Shown here: piece after piece, positions 1 to 12,831 of the stretch | Layout: the number at the start of each line of letters is the position of its first letter | Position numbering within the stretch: position 1 is the first letter of the stretch | Assembly (NCBI RefSeq): GCF_036370855.1 | Contig: NC_088105.1 | Location: 11,165,619 to 11,229,618, forward strand | Direction: 5' to 3' | DNA length: 64,000 nt | Source of the DNA: Dromaius novaehollandiae | Lineage: Eukaryota > Chordata > Aves > Casuariiformes > Dromaiidae | Translations under genes and position numbers: made by a program | Notes under the pieces: generated by a model | The model's input: the letters and a program-made list of their open reading frames with translations, nothing else | Database searches by the model: none | Told to the model about the DNA's origin: nothing

Positions 1-59
1 CGGAGTTTTTCTCCTAGAGGCTTAAACCATTATTTATTGCAGGGATCCAATATAAACGA

Positions 60-157
60 GCTGGCTTCCCAAACAACTGATCCTGCAGCGAGGGCAGGAC
101 GGTTGATGGGAAGCCAGCCACCCCACGGGCACGCCTGCACATCTTGCAAGTGCCCGT
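60..157. other. Two adjacent stem-loops (pre-miRNA-like hairpin plus smaller hairpin)
   Basis: Seen in the sequence: 60-71 pairs with 107-118 (12 bp without mismatch), then 74-79 with 100-105 (6 bp, one G-U if read on +), a single bulged base at 80, then 81-86 with 94-99 (6 bp) and a 7-base loop at 87-93. That is 24 pairs in 59 nt with one small internal loop, the shape of a short microRNA precursor. Six bases on, 125-132 pairs exactly with 150-157, with an inner 136-139/145-148 stem and a 5-base loop. I do not recognise either arm as a named microRNA. Alternatives are a structured part of a longer RNA, or a small inverted-repeat element. Transcription and strand are unknown. Confidence 0.35.
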
Positions 158-3100
158 CGCGAGGACCTGGCATCCAGCCACCGAGGAGCCCGCAGACCAG
201 GTGTGCGTAGGCCTTTGACAGCCAGGAGTGTTGTAAAGGGGTCTAGGAGAGTTATGGAGGTCCTGGGGATTCAGATGTTGGATGCGGGATCACTTTGACT
301 CTCTGGTAATCCCAGCACTAAGTAGTATTTTTTTACCCTGTGACTGACTAAATAAATAGCTTATTAAAAAACTCTACATGGGGCCCTGCACAGGGTGAAG
401 AACTAGCCCACCATTTTCATAGCACCAGCCCACAATACCCAGCATCAAACATCCCAGCTCAGCTCAGACCCCAGCTGAGACGGCAGACACGCAGTCCACC
501 CCGAAATTTCCAGTCAGCTCTAATACTTTTGGTTTTTACATCCTATGTTCTGTACAAATTATAGCAGTACTGATGGTATCACTGCATGGAGAGACATGAC
601 TGCACTCGCTCCCAGCATGACGCAGATGACTCCACCGTGAGTGTTATCAGCCGCACTTCCCTGGGATTTTCTTTCTTTTTTTTCAGCCAGCAGATACCAG
701 AGAGATTTTTCCAGCCATCATGCTGCTCTCTCCACAGTTACCTGCAGCAAACTAATGTCAAACAAATCCTGGAAGGCAATGAACAAGTGGATTGAAAGGA
801 AGCTCTTCAAATGCTCCAGCTGGCCTGATGAAACGCCTCTGGGACGGTGGCTTTTAAAAGTCCCCCTTCACTGCCATGTCACCACAGGAGTCAGTTTGCT
901 CCATGGGTGCTCCCTAGGTGGTCTGCAGAGTAGAAAGCCTTTCCCAGGAAAAAAATACAGCTTTATGATTATTATTTGTGTTAAAGGTTGCTAGGAATTG
1001 GGACAGAAAAGCAAAAGATAGGCGCTTTTTCCCTTTGTCTGAAAAGCCTTTTATCATGTGCAAGGCTTTTTTTTTTACCCACAAAAAAAACGTGGGAGAG
1101 CAAGGCTGGAACTGCCCATCTCCTTCACCATGCCCTGGCCGAGGTCTCCCTGGGCCATGCTGGCGGTGGCGCAGGGACGCGGGCGCTGAGCCGGGAGCTG
1201 CCCCGGCCAGGTGCCCCGGCAGCAGCAGGCTCACGCTCCAGGGCACGCTGCCGGCACGGGGCACCCGGCACCCAGCCCGGCGAGCAGGGATGGCGGAGGA
1301 CCCAAGTCCTCTCTGTCCTGTTCCTCCCACTCCAGGAAGAATTAGTGCTTTTTAAAAGACCAAATCTGGCAAGTCGAAGGGGCTGGGACTTTGTTTTAGG
1401 TTTTGGGGTCTGGTAGGACTGGGGTTTAGCGTGGGTTGGGAAACAGCATTAGGACTCAAAACTCTAGGGAAGCTGTCACCGAACACAAGCAAGAGGTGGT
1501 TTAAAAACCAGAGGGCAAGAGAAAGTCCCTGGAAGAGGCTGCAGAGACTGGACACAGGCTCAGCTCGTTACAGCATCCAGAGGAGCATCATTGTGGCCAG
1601 CTGAGGCCAATCTGGGAGCTAGAAAGGGAGCTGGGCAAGAGGTGGGGCTCCCTTTGTAAGCCTGGTTGCTGAAAGAGGTACTGAAGCTTTGCTTTGTCTC
1701 TCTGGGAGCTGCCTAGCAGGATGGACTTCGCCCATGGGTCCCTTTCCCATGCCCTCCTCTGTCCCTGCCCTGGGCAGCTGTGCTGCTGCAGCCAGCCAGA
1801 AAGGAAATGTTGTAAAAGAAAAAGGTAATTTTGATGACCCTGACTGCATCCCATGCCCCTGGGAGGGGATGCAAACATGCTGTCAGGGGAAAATACAAGA
1901 AACTCCCCTCCTTCTCAGGTAGTGAGTTCTCCTGAGCTAATTTCTAACTGCAACAGCGATCTGTACTGAAGATGCGACTGAGCAGAAAGCCTTGTAAAAT
2001 GCCATATACGGAAAAAAAAAAAAATGCAAAGCCCAACACCCTGGGTGAGGAAGTGGTGATTTAAAAGATGTTACAAAATCCCTGAGTAAAGGAAGGGTAA
2101 ATCACTCTTTCTCGCAGTCTTGCAGCAAAAGTATTTAATGTCTGTTCTGTGAAATATCAGCTAGGGAGCCTGTCCTGAGGGTTGCAGCTATGTTGGGGGA
2201 GAGGAGAGAGAAAAAAAAAAAGAAAGAAATGAAAGCAAGCAACAAACTGAGCTGTCTGGGTATCTATTTAAAACCTAATCCCTGCAGGTGGCCCTGTAGG
2301 GCTGGGAGAGTGAATGGTGCCTTGGTGAGCAACAGAGATACGCACACGGAAATAGAGGAATAAGGGGGAAAAAAGGGACAGCCAACAGGTAGCTGGACAG
2401 CTGCTGCTTGTCTGGCCGTACCCTGGGCCTCATCAGCATGGTCTGCCCTGCCTTTTTATTAAACCCTATTTCTGACTGTTTTCCTGGGGCAGGGGGCTCT
2501 CTGTTCTGCATGTATGGAGAGCGAAGTGCCAGTAACTGGAGTCGGACCATGGATTGCAGGGCCCATGCTGTCAGTGCCAGCAACAGGAGAGACGGGAGCA
2601 AGTATGGGTCTCTGCGCCAGCAGCGAGAGTGGGGACCGCGGGGTGGTGGGGCCGTGCGTCCCAGCCCTTCTGCAGCTGCTGAAGAGACCTGCGTGTGTGC
2701 GGGCTGTGTGGGTGCACGTGGCAGGGAGTGATCACCAGCAACTAGCAAGCCAGACTAGCCCGCAATTGTTCTGTTATTCCAACATCTCTAACTTTTTTTA
2801 ATTGTTTGCCTCTTCCTTTTTCTTGCCAAATTGTAGCTTTCTTGAAATAATCTTTTAGAATCATGGACAAGATTTCTTTCCCTGACTCATGACCTGTGGA
2901 GTAATGAAGGGGACATGCGGCCTTGCAGGGTTTTCCTGTTCTCTCCCTGGGGGAACCTAGCTCATAGTATGTGTCCAGGGATGTATCTAAAATTTGTTTT
3001 ACATGGCTGATCAGCAACATATTTAAAATATGCTGTTCTTGCAAATAATCCTGACAGCTAACTGATTTACTACAATAACTTCTGAAATTAACTCAAAATG

Positions 3101-6100
3101 GGTTGCAGCCAGAATTGGCACAGCCATCAGATGATTTCTGCCCCCTCCCCCCACCCCCAGTATTTACCAGTTCAGGGGGTTGTGGTACCAAGTGGACTTG
3201 CAACAGCGCTGTGTGGGGGCAAAGAACAATTTGGATCAATGTCAAGACAGGATAAGTACTGAGTGATGACTTCATGTTGCTGCTTCCCGTGCGGGAAGGC
3301 TTTGACGTGTTACAAATAGCAGATAAACACCTCTTTGCCTATCTACCAAACAAATCGGCGTGATTCCTCGCTGTAATGCAGGGTATGATGTGAAGCATGT
3401 CGGTGGAGATGATGGCAGTGAAGGGATGCAGGAAGGACACTAGAAGTTCAAACCTCCTGCATAGAGGCTGAGCCAAGACACACAGTGCCTAGGGGTCTCT
3501 ACGAGGGGGAGGACTACAAGCAGGTAGGACTCCAATTTGACATCTCCTGCAGGAGCTGGCAGACCCATGCCCCTCATGCCAAGCTGAGAAACTGGGCCAA
3601 GCAAAACGAGCACTCATGGGGCTTCTTGCCTGCATGGACGCACCTGGTGCACCTTGAAGTCTGCTGTCCTGCAAAGCAGAGCAGTGCTGTCATGGCAGCT
3701 GTGGAGGAGGTGTCCCTGGGCTTGCGGCCCCATGGCACTGGCAGCAGCTTGCCTGTGCCTGCAGGCATGAGGCTGGCCCCAGCCCTGTCCTGGCTGGCCT
3801 GTGTCCAGGAGGGCACTCTCTCTGCCTGGCGACTTCCTCTGTCGCAGCAGTTGGGGTTCTCCATTCCTCCTTCTCACCTTGGCTGTGTTGAATGCCATGA
3901 GGAAAAGCTGTGCTGCTGCTCGCTGCTCACTCCAAGCCTCTCTGGCCATCAGGAGCCAAAGGGAAATGAGTGTGAGATGAATTCCTCATTTTACAGCATA
4001 CAGGTACGGGTGTGTTCATTGAGTCCTGCCTTTCTCCTGGTTGTCCATGGAGCAATCGGAGATCCACCCCTTCCTTATACTGCTTACCAGCCCTGATTTC
4101 AGCCTGCACCAATTGCAGCTTTCTCCAACTATGTTCACCCTTACCCAGGACAGAGTCCTGGCTGCTGGAGCAGGGTGGACAAGGTGCCTCCTTCCTCCCA
4201 TCAGGAATAATTCCAGCAACCACTGCACTTGGTGAGTCCCTCAAATGTGGACACATTGCCTATTTGTGTTACACTGTCTGGGTGTCAAGGGGGTTCCCAA
4301 GAGCATCAGTACCCTCCTAACGGTGTGTCCCCTGCAGAGACCTGAGGAGGTGACAGTTGGACAGGTCGCAGCTGCCCCAGAAAGCCTCAGCATCTTCTAA
4401 ATCCACTGTATCTTCCTGGAGAGGTGAAGTCTGGACCTAGGTCCTTGGAGCTGCATGCAGTCCTGGGCTGCCCTTGCCATTTGGAGGTGGAAAGGCAGAA
4501 GGTGTAGGCAGCCTTTGGGTGCAAGCAGGGGGACCCTTACAGCATTTTCCCCTGGCTATTTAAGGCTGACTTATAGACTCTTGGGGCCTGCCTGCTCCTC
4601 CAGATAAGAAATATGTGCATCAGGGGGCTCCTAGGCAGCCTGGGCTGTGTGGAGATGGCTGGTGGTGCTTGCATGGTCCCTCCAAGTTGTGCCCTGTCCC
4701 CAGGAAAAGTGTGAGGGATGTGTGCTTAGGGGAGCAGAAGGACCATACTGCTGTGATAGCATTTGATATTTCCTTGAGTGCGGGAGCCCTGGGATTTACA
4801 AAACAGAGGGTTTAGTAAATACAGGGTGTGTGGCTGAGATGGGATTTGTGATGGCTGTTTAAAACCAGCTCTTTTTTGGAGGAGTTTAGTCCCCCACCTT
4901 CATGTGTCTCCAGGTCTGATCCCCCAGAAACACCTGCTTCTCTGAACAGCGTCATGACCTGTGTGATCGCTCTGCTGTTTGGAAAGAGAAAATGCAGGAA
5001 ATTATATTGTGGCAGTGCAGCAAGTCTCAGTGCCAGACCTGGTAGGAGGGGAAGGTGACTTTACTTCCAGACAAAATTGCTTTCACTTGTTCACACTCGC
5101 TCATACCCAGCTACTTGCCAGCACCAAGGCATGTGTGACCAGGTGGCCTGTCCAGCAGTCGGGCACCAAGACTTGTAGCCGGATGATCTGTCCGAGAAAC
5201 CTTGTGATGACAGGGAGGATAAGGGACACCAATGGCCAAGTTCTCCTGGGCTGCTTTTAGGTTGGTGATTGTGTGCTGGTTTTGATCTTGCCTTTTTATA
5301 CCATTTAGGATCTGGTGACGATCTGAGCTCAGAAACCGCAGGCAATAGCACAGTATTACTCTCAGCATCTTGATGTGTGAACATTACTGATCCCTAGCAA
5401 TAACTTCCCACAATCCTAAAGGTGGAAGAGGCAGACACACTTTTCTTGTGCTCGCTTTTGATAATAGGAGACACATCCTTCCCCACTGACGGGAAGTTTC
5501 TCATGTTTGGAGATGGAGAAACACCTTAAAATTAGTTTTTTCCTTATTATTCTTACGGTATTGACACTCCTGCTCTGTCCCAGTTCCTTTCTTGTTTCTA
5601 ACTTCAGACATGGCAACTGCCCTACAAAGAAAGCCCCTCTGTCCAGGGACTGGGTCCCACATCTTGGATTACTTGTCTTTTTGAATGTATTTCTCAGCAA
5701 TTGATTGTTTGGGATACTATCCATAAATTTTCATATGCAGTTCTTAGCCTGTCGGGACCTGCTAGGCTTGACTGCTTCCCAGCTACTCCCTATCTTGGCA
5801 GTCCTCACTTAAGTAGATCAAACTGTTCTTCAGACTTAGTGGGAACTGATAATGAAGATCCCATCCATTTGAATTAGAGCCATTCTCAGCCCACACTGCT
5901 GTTCCAGATAATAGTTAGCAATCCCTAGGATCCAACCACTTTCTACATCCTAAAACATGAGCATATTAAGCCTGCTGTACACCCTCCCCCTCTTACATTA
6001 ATGCTTGTACTTGCTCCCCCTAGCATTCGCCACCAATTATTTTAGGGAATAATGTTGCTGCACCATTTCCTACAGAAACACTACTGTATGTATATGTTCA

Positions 6101-6617
6101 TATAAGAAGCCATCTAGATCCCCGCAAAGGCCCCATCACATGATGTCTCCTGTTGACCAGGCTTCAGGGATGGTCCTCACTGTCAGGTGAAGCCACTGGG
6201 AAGGGGAATCCACATTTCTCTTCGGGTGCTTCTCTCCAGCAGCTTGTTTTCCTTGCCGTCTTCTTTACTTCTGTTCTTGAAGGTCAGGGCGTCATCAATG
6301 TTGGTCTGCCTGGGGGGGCCTTTAAACCCAAGCCCACTTGTGGAAACCTCCTATCTCAGGTGCGTAAGCTCACTTACGAACTGCATAGCCTGCTGGAAAA
6401 GAAAAGGTTAAAGGCATTTAACAAGTATAGCTTGAAGCCCAATTCTTTCTTTCTAAAGGTTAAACTTCTGAACTGCAGATAATTACCATTTTTCTCTTCC
6501 CTTTTATGGCATCTTTTATCTTAAGCTGTAGAGACAATATGTAGGTGCTTTAAAGTTTAAAATAAATGAGTGTCTTTTGGTATGGTTGTGAGTTAAAAAA
6601 TAACATCTTTGTGTTTC
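158..6617. other. Gene-free stretch, 158-6617
   Basis: No coding sequence that I can support. Open frames here, including one of about 200 codons at 3485-4096, have no recognisable domain and no coherent exon signals. The stretch holds the CpG cluster listed near 1.2 kb, a 9-bp inverted repeat at 1623-1631/1647-1655 and an A-rich run near 2210-2235. Nothing else stands out. Confidence 0.6.
1138..1290. promoter_or_regulatory. Small CpG-rich cluster
   Basis: CpG dinucleotides are concentrated in about 150 bases (runs of gcg, ccgg and cacgc) inside CpG-poor surroundings. The cluster is too short for a canonical CpG island. It could be a remnant of an unmethylated element, or chance in a GC-rich patch. 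No TATA box or coding exon was recognised beside it. Confidence 0.3.
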
Positions 6618-6700
6618 CAGATGATTAAACCAAGGCAGAGAGAGCTGGAGGTGTTTGTTCACGTGCAGCTGGTGAGTCACGAGCAGAGCTGAGGGCAGCA
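6618..6700 (+). mobile_element. MIR-like (CORE-SINE) remnant
   Basis: By eye this segment follows the 3' half of the mammalian-wide interspersed repeat/CORE-SINE consensus: 'agatgattaaac', 'aaggcagagagag', then 'cagctggtgagtcacgagca' and 'gagctgag', in the expected order and spacing (consensus: agatgaggaaactgaggc, agagaggtt, cacacagctagtgagtggcagagct). The segment is strongly diverged and truncated, without the tRNA-derived head. Such ancient SINE pieces persist in birds and reptiles as fossils. Family assignment is by memory of the consensus only. Confidence 0.45.
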
Positions 6701-9700
6701 CTGGCTGCCAGGGTCTTGCTCTGGGGTAGTTTGGAGCAGTGATTTGACCCAAAAGTGGTGGGTTTTATCCAGATCAATTGCTAAAGTATTTGGCAAGTTG
6801 TTTGTTCATAAAATAGGCTCTACAAAAAGGATCATTTCATCCTGGCTAGTCATGCAGCTATGTCGGATGTAAGCTGCCTGCAGATATATTACACCACAGG
6901 AAATCAGGAATGGCAATAGCGTATTCACATGACTGAGGATGTTACTTTTTGATTTTAAGTGCAAAAATTTAGTTGCCAGTTTTGAATATGCCAGAAAGCA
7001 TGGGATAGTAATTTATCCTTCTCCTAAAAAGTGCTGGTAGACTGTTGATGAATTCTGCAGGTGAGTTTTCTGGCCTTGTGGTTTTCTGAAAGATGTTTTA
7101 TGTTTAAAACATTCTGAAGAGAATTCCTGGTTTTAAAAAATATATAAATACATGGGAAGAGTGGTATTGCTAAACAAGTAGATCTGCAAGCACAACAGTG
7201 GTTGGGACCCAGAGGAATAACTTCAGTCAGGCCAGAGGGAGGCATGGGGATCACCACTGGCTGGTGTGCTGTGGCCATTCCTGGGCACTTTTGATAGTCT
7301 GAACCCATCTAGGCCAACACTGGAGATGCGCTTCCTTGACCCTGGCACACCTCTCATCCCTGGGAGTGACCAACTTTCACAGCTTGGCTCCTCTTTCTCT
7401 CCCCTCAGACACAGGCATGATCCCCTGACTCCACCGTGAAGCATCCGCTTCTCATTTGGAAGAGCGAGCCTCCAGGGCTTGTGCGTGATGAGCTCCCTTG
7501 GGTAAAGCAGGAGCATTCAGGGCTGGGACACATGGTTGGCCCACAGGATGGACTTTGCTCCACCCTGCGACTAGCGTAGACTGTGTCTGATCGCCCTCCC
7601 TTTCTGCTTCCTTCAGGGCAGAGAGGAGTTTTGCTCCCTGCCTTCCTTGGCAATAGCAAGCCTTATCCCATGACAGCCCCTTCTGCCTGCTGGCGAAGCA
7701 AGCTGGGCTCCACCGTGTGCTCTACCAAATATCGTAGGTGATACCCGAGAGTGTCTGCTGGCTAAACATCAGCCACGTTGTATCTGAGATGTCTGCAAAA
7801 TGTGGCTTTGCACGGAGGTGGTGGTGTGGGTGCTGCCCTGTGCCCTGGCAGCACTCGGGGCTGGAGGGCACCCGAGGGCACTGCTGGGGACAGCCCCCAG
7901 CACCTAGGGGTAGGCACGGCCAGCGCTGGGCGCAGAGCATGGCTGGCGTGTCCTGCCAAGCAGCAGGCAGCAGATGGCAATGTCGCCCTGCTGGCGAGCA
8001 AGTGCCCGGCCAGGAGCAGCCAGATGGGCCCCGCAGGGAGGCCTGGGGGGCAGTGGGCAATTGCTGTGCTCTGTGCTGGGGGCATGGGTGCAGGCCCCTC
8101 TTTGCAGTGGGTCCAACTTCTTTTGCAGAGGCCCAAAAGCCACAGGGTGTCTGGCAGAGGTGCTCCTTGGCACCTGGCTTGCTCAGCTCAATGCTCAGTG
8201 CAGCTGCCCAGGCAGGAGAGACAAGTGAGGGGGGCAGGCAGGGACACCCCCTTTCTACCTGCTCTCCTCCCTCCCTGCCTGGTGCAGAGGCTGCTGTCAG
8301 CCTTCCCCAGGGCTGCCCGCACCAGTCTGATTGTAGTTTAAGTAGCTACAGGAGGTAAATAGCCCAGGGGCCTTTTTCCAGTCCTGTATGGTGAATTTTG
8401 ACAGCTGGGGAAACTGAGGCAGGGAATCGGCCTGTGAACTGGTAGTGGAGACACCATGGAGCTGGTTTGTTTTCCTTTCCAGCAGCAGAGAGAAGCTGCT
8501 GCCACAGCTGGACTTGATAAAGGCCCACCTTGGCCCGGATGAGAGCCTCGGGGTGCCATACCTCCTCCTGGACTGACACAGCAGTGCCAGCAGGCATTGG
8601 TGGGTACAAGGGGCTAGGGCCTTGGTCGGCCAGGTCTCCTGCTCCCTGTGCCATGATTGCCGCCTCTTCCCAGCAAGCCTGGGGTGATGGAGGACCGGTC
8701 CCTTCCCCTCAGCCAGCGTGGCATGGACCGGCTGTGTCCCGGGGCTGTCTGGGAGCTGTGCCTTGGGGACTTTGCACGGCTACATGCTCTCAATCGGATG
8801 GGAGGAGAGCCAATGCTGGGTGTTTTCTTCCCCTTTTCTCGGAGCAGCTCTACTCCATCTTTTATCAGGCTGGGCTGCTGAGCTCAGGGAAATAGGAGCT
8901 GTTGGCCTGCTCCGTGGCAGGCTTTGCTCACTCTCTGCTCCCTGCGCTAGCAGCGTGCCCAGGGTCACATCCGCGGCACAGAAATGGGGCTGGTGACAGC
9001 CCTGCCTGGCGCAGCAGCAGCTTCCAGGGTCATTGCTGCCATTCTGCACTGCAGCTGGAGAATATTTTGCCATCAGCAGCCAAGGCACCCTGTCAGGTGC
9101 CAGCATGGGCCTGTGGGACAGGCCAGAAGATGTTAAAAAATAATCCGCAACAGGCTTTGCACTGCCCGAAGCTATACCCTGGGTTGCCTCTGCCTCCCCT
9201 TTGCACCTCTACAGGTGCCTGCAGTTGCTGGCTGTAGTCCCAGTTTGGAGAGAAACTATTCCTTGGGGTTTCCTTCCACTTCTGCATTGGCCTGGGGAGA
9301 GGGCACTGAATCCAGCTATCTGGGCTGTCCTCTGCTCCCCAAGGTGAGAGTGCTGCAAATCAGCACGGGCTAGTGCTAAAGCACGTATTTGCTTCCAGGC
9401 AAGCACTCCTGATTCAGCATTTCTGTTGCCAGTGCTTTATAGTGAGTGTGAGATAACAAGGAGACACTATGAGCACACAGGGTGCTGGTGATCCCAGCCG
9501 CGTTATCTCCTAATTAGGCACAATACAGCGATACGGGCTGTGCACTCTCAGCATGCTGAGGCCATACATGGTGGTTATCGAAAGGGTATGTGGGTCACAG
9601 AAACGGGCACAAGTCTGGAGTCTCCGTGTCACAGCCCTGAGCTGCATCCCCTGCATGAAGCATCTACCTGAAATGTGATGTTACTGTCATCTGTTAAACA

Positions 9701-11041
9701 CCTGCCAGGCTCCACTCCAGAGGTGGCTGGATTTTGGAGGTAGGAGGAGCATCTTGGATTACTCTCCATCGCCCCTGCTGGCAAATGGGAAGGGAAAATG
9801 TAACCAAAAAAGGTGTGAAGCTCTGATCTGTGTATTTATTCCTGGCCATTTTGTTGGAGGTGAGTTCAGGTCTGAAGTGTGGGTGCACTAAGAGCCTGCT
9901 CACCTTATTGTGCTGGCACGGTTTCACTGTGCTGGCCCCATGTGAGGGAGGAGGGAGCCCACAGCCTTGTCCTAGCAGAGAGAGCTTCTGGGCTGTGGCC
10001 GTGGGGCTGAAGCCCCCAAACTGGTGCTGCAAGATTGGTGCCCCTTCTTGCAGTCCCGGGGCCATCCCAGAGCTGGGTCAGCACCTGCAGAACAGCCCTA
10101 TCTCCAAACCATTGCTTGGCACCAGGGGATGAAATGCCATAGCAGATGAGACTTCGCAGCCAGGACTCCCCTTTCCTCACGTGGCCAGGGGAAAGGGGCA
10201 CCTCTGGAAGGGAAATTTGGGTGGGGAATAAGAGGGGTCTTTGCATAAGGGACATGCAGAAAATAAGGTAGAGGGTGAGAGTCCCAAGCATGCAAGTGAC
10301 TGTTCGTTGGGGAGACTGAGAATATGCCCTGACTTACTGCCATGCTGTGTCCCAGGCTGATACAGCCATGAAACTTTGCAAACAGTGTTCATGAGAGAGA
10401 AATCTGAATGAAAAGGTCCTGAGATAGGTGCCGGGTTTTCAAGACAGGCTCTGACTTGATGCCATGTGCAATTTCATGTGCTGCTCCCCACTGAAAGTGT
10501 CCTTTGGCATTACGGGGGGGGCAGTGCAAAAGGTCTGGCTTTTTCTTTTAGCCTTAGCTAAGACGTTTATCTTTGCTGGAGCATCACCAAGGTGGCTGGG
10601 GCATGGTGCGAATGCACAAAAGCAGTCTCTGCCCTAGAGGATGGTAAGGCAGTACATAGCCTGGGGCCAAAGGCAGGGAGACAGTGTACCTGGAGAGGGG
10701 GGATGCCAGTGCTAGAAAAGCCATGGCTAACGATGGGGAGGAAAAAATTATCAACCAAAAACTGAATTTATTGCATGTTAGTGGTAACCCTTCCCTCCAG
10801 TGGAGATAAGAAATGTGCAGTCTTTGCAGTTGGGAGAAGGAGCAAATTTCACTGCAGGATCAAGAGATGACTATCTCTCTGGAGGCTCCCTGCGTCACGT
10901 AAACCTGCTGCCAGTCACATTACTGCTGACATAAACCTCTATCAGGCTGCAGAAGCCACTAGGCCTTATCTCTTAAAGTGAATCTTGTTAACTGGGAGTG
11001 GACTTTGCTGCCTGTATCATGTTCTTTAAACATCCCTTTAG
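6701..11041. other. Gene-free stretch, 6701-11041
   Basis: No supported gene. The 7.7-8.4 kb part is GC-rich and carries overlapping open frames on both strands, up to about 200 codons, none with a recognisable domain, as expected from composition. A faint 'ggggaaactgaggca' match near 8407 is too short to call a repeat. Confidence 0.6.
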
Positions 11042-11101
11042 GTTCTTTTCACCCAGATGAATTGAAGAGGACTCGACAGGATGTTGGAAAAGAAAAACAA
11101 G
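11042..11101 (+). other. Exon-like 60-bp segment, unknown gene
   Basis: Seen: a pyrimidine-leaning stretch ending 'ccctttag' precedes 11042, and 'aacaag|gtactt' follows at 11101, so both ends fit splice sites. The enclosed frame is open, starts and ends in phase 1 (a symmetric exon) and encodes 19 complete residues with a charged sequence (FHPDELKRTRQDVGKEKQ). A second acceptor inside would give 45 bp. I do not recognise the peptide, and no partner exon was identified. Signals this good occur by chance in tens of kilobases, so this is a weak candidate. Confidence 0.15.
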
Positions 11102-12677
11102 GTACTTTCTTCCAACATGAGCAGCTCTGGGCTGTGGGTGTCCTGCTAGGACCCCATGGGTGCTGTTCCAGGAGCAGCCACAGGTGCCTCTGGTGGTCCA
11201 GGATATTGGGGACCCAGGTGGCTTGGGGCTGTGCTGGACTTTCTTGTGTTCTTAGCTACCCTGGCTTGTGAGCACCCGCAGGGCCAACCACCCTCTCAGC
11301 TCAGCAGAGCTCTGCTGACACCAGTTTGACACAGTCAAACCTGTTATAGGAGGGAATGCTCTTTCTGGGCTTTGAAACAGAAAGCTGCCCTCACTCTGCA
11401 GTTCCCCTGGCTGGTTTAGAAGAGCTATGCAGAGGCACTTGCATGCTTAGCGCACCTCAGCTGCTGGTCCACCAGGAATGGACTTGCAGCTAACACTCTT
11501 GGGCTAAAGCTAACCTCACATACAGTTCTGCAAGCAGGAGTTGCATCTTGGCTTGCAGAACATCACAAGGGACCTTTCTGCAGCTTTGATTAATTCATGT
11601 CCATCTTTGTGTTCCCAGGACAGCTTGTGAGCAGCTTCTGCAGCATGACCAGTAATTCTGACATCCTGGCAATGACAGCATCTCTGTTTCACACCCGATC
11701 TGTGCTGTTCTAGGTAAGGCTTTTCTCCTCTCTGGGACAGTTTGGACCACCAGCCTGTCCTCCCCATACACCTGCTTCCCTCCACTATTTCAGGATAAAG
11801 TGAAGACCATTCATTCCTCATCTGCCTGGTAAAGGGTGCCTCCAGGAAGGGGGAAAGGGAGCATTAGAATATCCCCCATTTTCGCTCTTTGTCCCTAATA
11901 CTCTCTTTGCCTTCCCAGTTGGCTTGTCAGGCTGCTTTGCCCTTCTTGCTGGGCTGCCATCCTCCCCATCGCATGGGGAAGGAGAACACTGCTCAGTCCT
12001 GGCAGGATGTGCATGGCATAGAGAGCTGGGGGACTGTGGAGGAGTGTGAAGTTGTCCTGGTTCCTTCAGGTAATCATCCCCTGCAGGTATGGAGTTGGCT
12101 GATGGGACTGCTGGGCCTGTTCCACCAGCCCTGCTTTTCAAACAGCTGCTCAAAGAGCTGTGATTAATAGCAGCTTGTTAGCAGAGAGGAAGGTCTTTTC
12201 CCTGCCTTGCCTGTAAAGAACTGGCAGAGAGCACGGAGGCTGGAGCCAGAGGCTTGGCTGCCCGTTCAGAGGCTTGCAAAGCCGCCAAGCTCTGCATCCC
12301 ACTCCTTCCGGCGTCTCCGTTGATGGCTGAATCAGCAGAGGGCACTGCATATCCGTGCTTGATCTGCCTGGGAGGGAGGAAAGGTCCCCTCCATTTGTCC
12401 AGCTCCAGGGCAGAGGGGACATGGTGAGCAACTGCCCTCTGGCCACCAGGCCTCTCCGCCAGCTCCTTGCCAAAGAGCCCCAGGCTGCAGGACAGCCTCC
12501 GTGATGGAAAGATTGGGGCTGATGAAGGCAGTCAGGAAGCCCTCAGGGAAATGAATGGCAAACTCAGATCAAACGGCAGGAAATCCACTCTCTGGCTGCG
12601 CAGAAGAGCCGCTCTGTGGAAGGCGCCAGTCCAGCTGGAGGTCATCCAAGAGAAACACGGAGACGCATTATGGGGCA

Positions 12678-12831
12678 GACTGGCCAACCAGCAGGACAGG
12701 CAAGAGCCTGGGGTTTGGGAGGGCGCTGCCGCAAAGGCAGTTTGGCTTTGTGCTTCACTGTGGTCACCACAGGCGGTGGGGAGGAACTGCCACCCTGCCA
12801 GCAGTGCGCAGGACGGTGCTCCCAACCATGC
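12678..12831 (+). repeat. Copy A of an unidentified 154-bp inverted repeat
   Basis: This segment recurs in reverse complement at 14875-15028 with about ten differences, including one single-base indel, roughly 93-94% identity by eye. The two copies are about 2 kb apart. The core includes 'tttggctttgtgcttcactg' followed by a 13-base near-palindrome centred on 'tggtcacca'. The indel breaks any shared reading frame and I recognise no protein family in it. It could be a fragment of an unclassified interspersed repeat, or a local inverted duplication. Confidence 0.85.

Noticed and set aside
3485-4096. 203-codon plus-strand frame
   Set aside because: No domain, repeat or signal features; competing frames on both strands; no supporting splice or promoter signals.
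8398-8432. 'cagctggggaaactgaggca' resembles an MIR tail
   Set aside because: Only about 25 matching bases and no second consensus block nearby.
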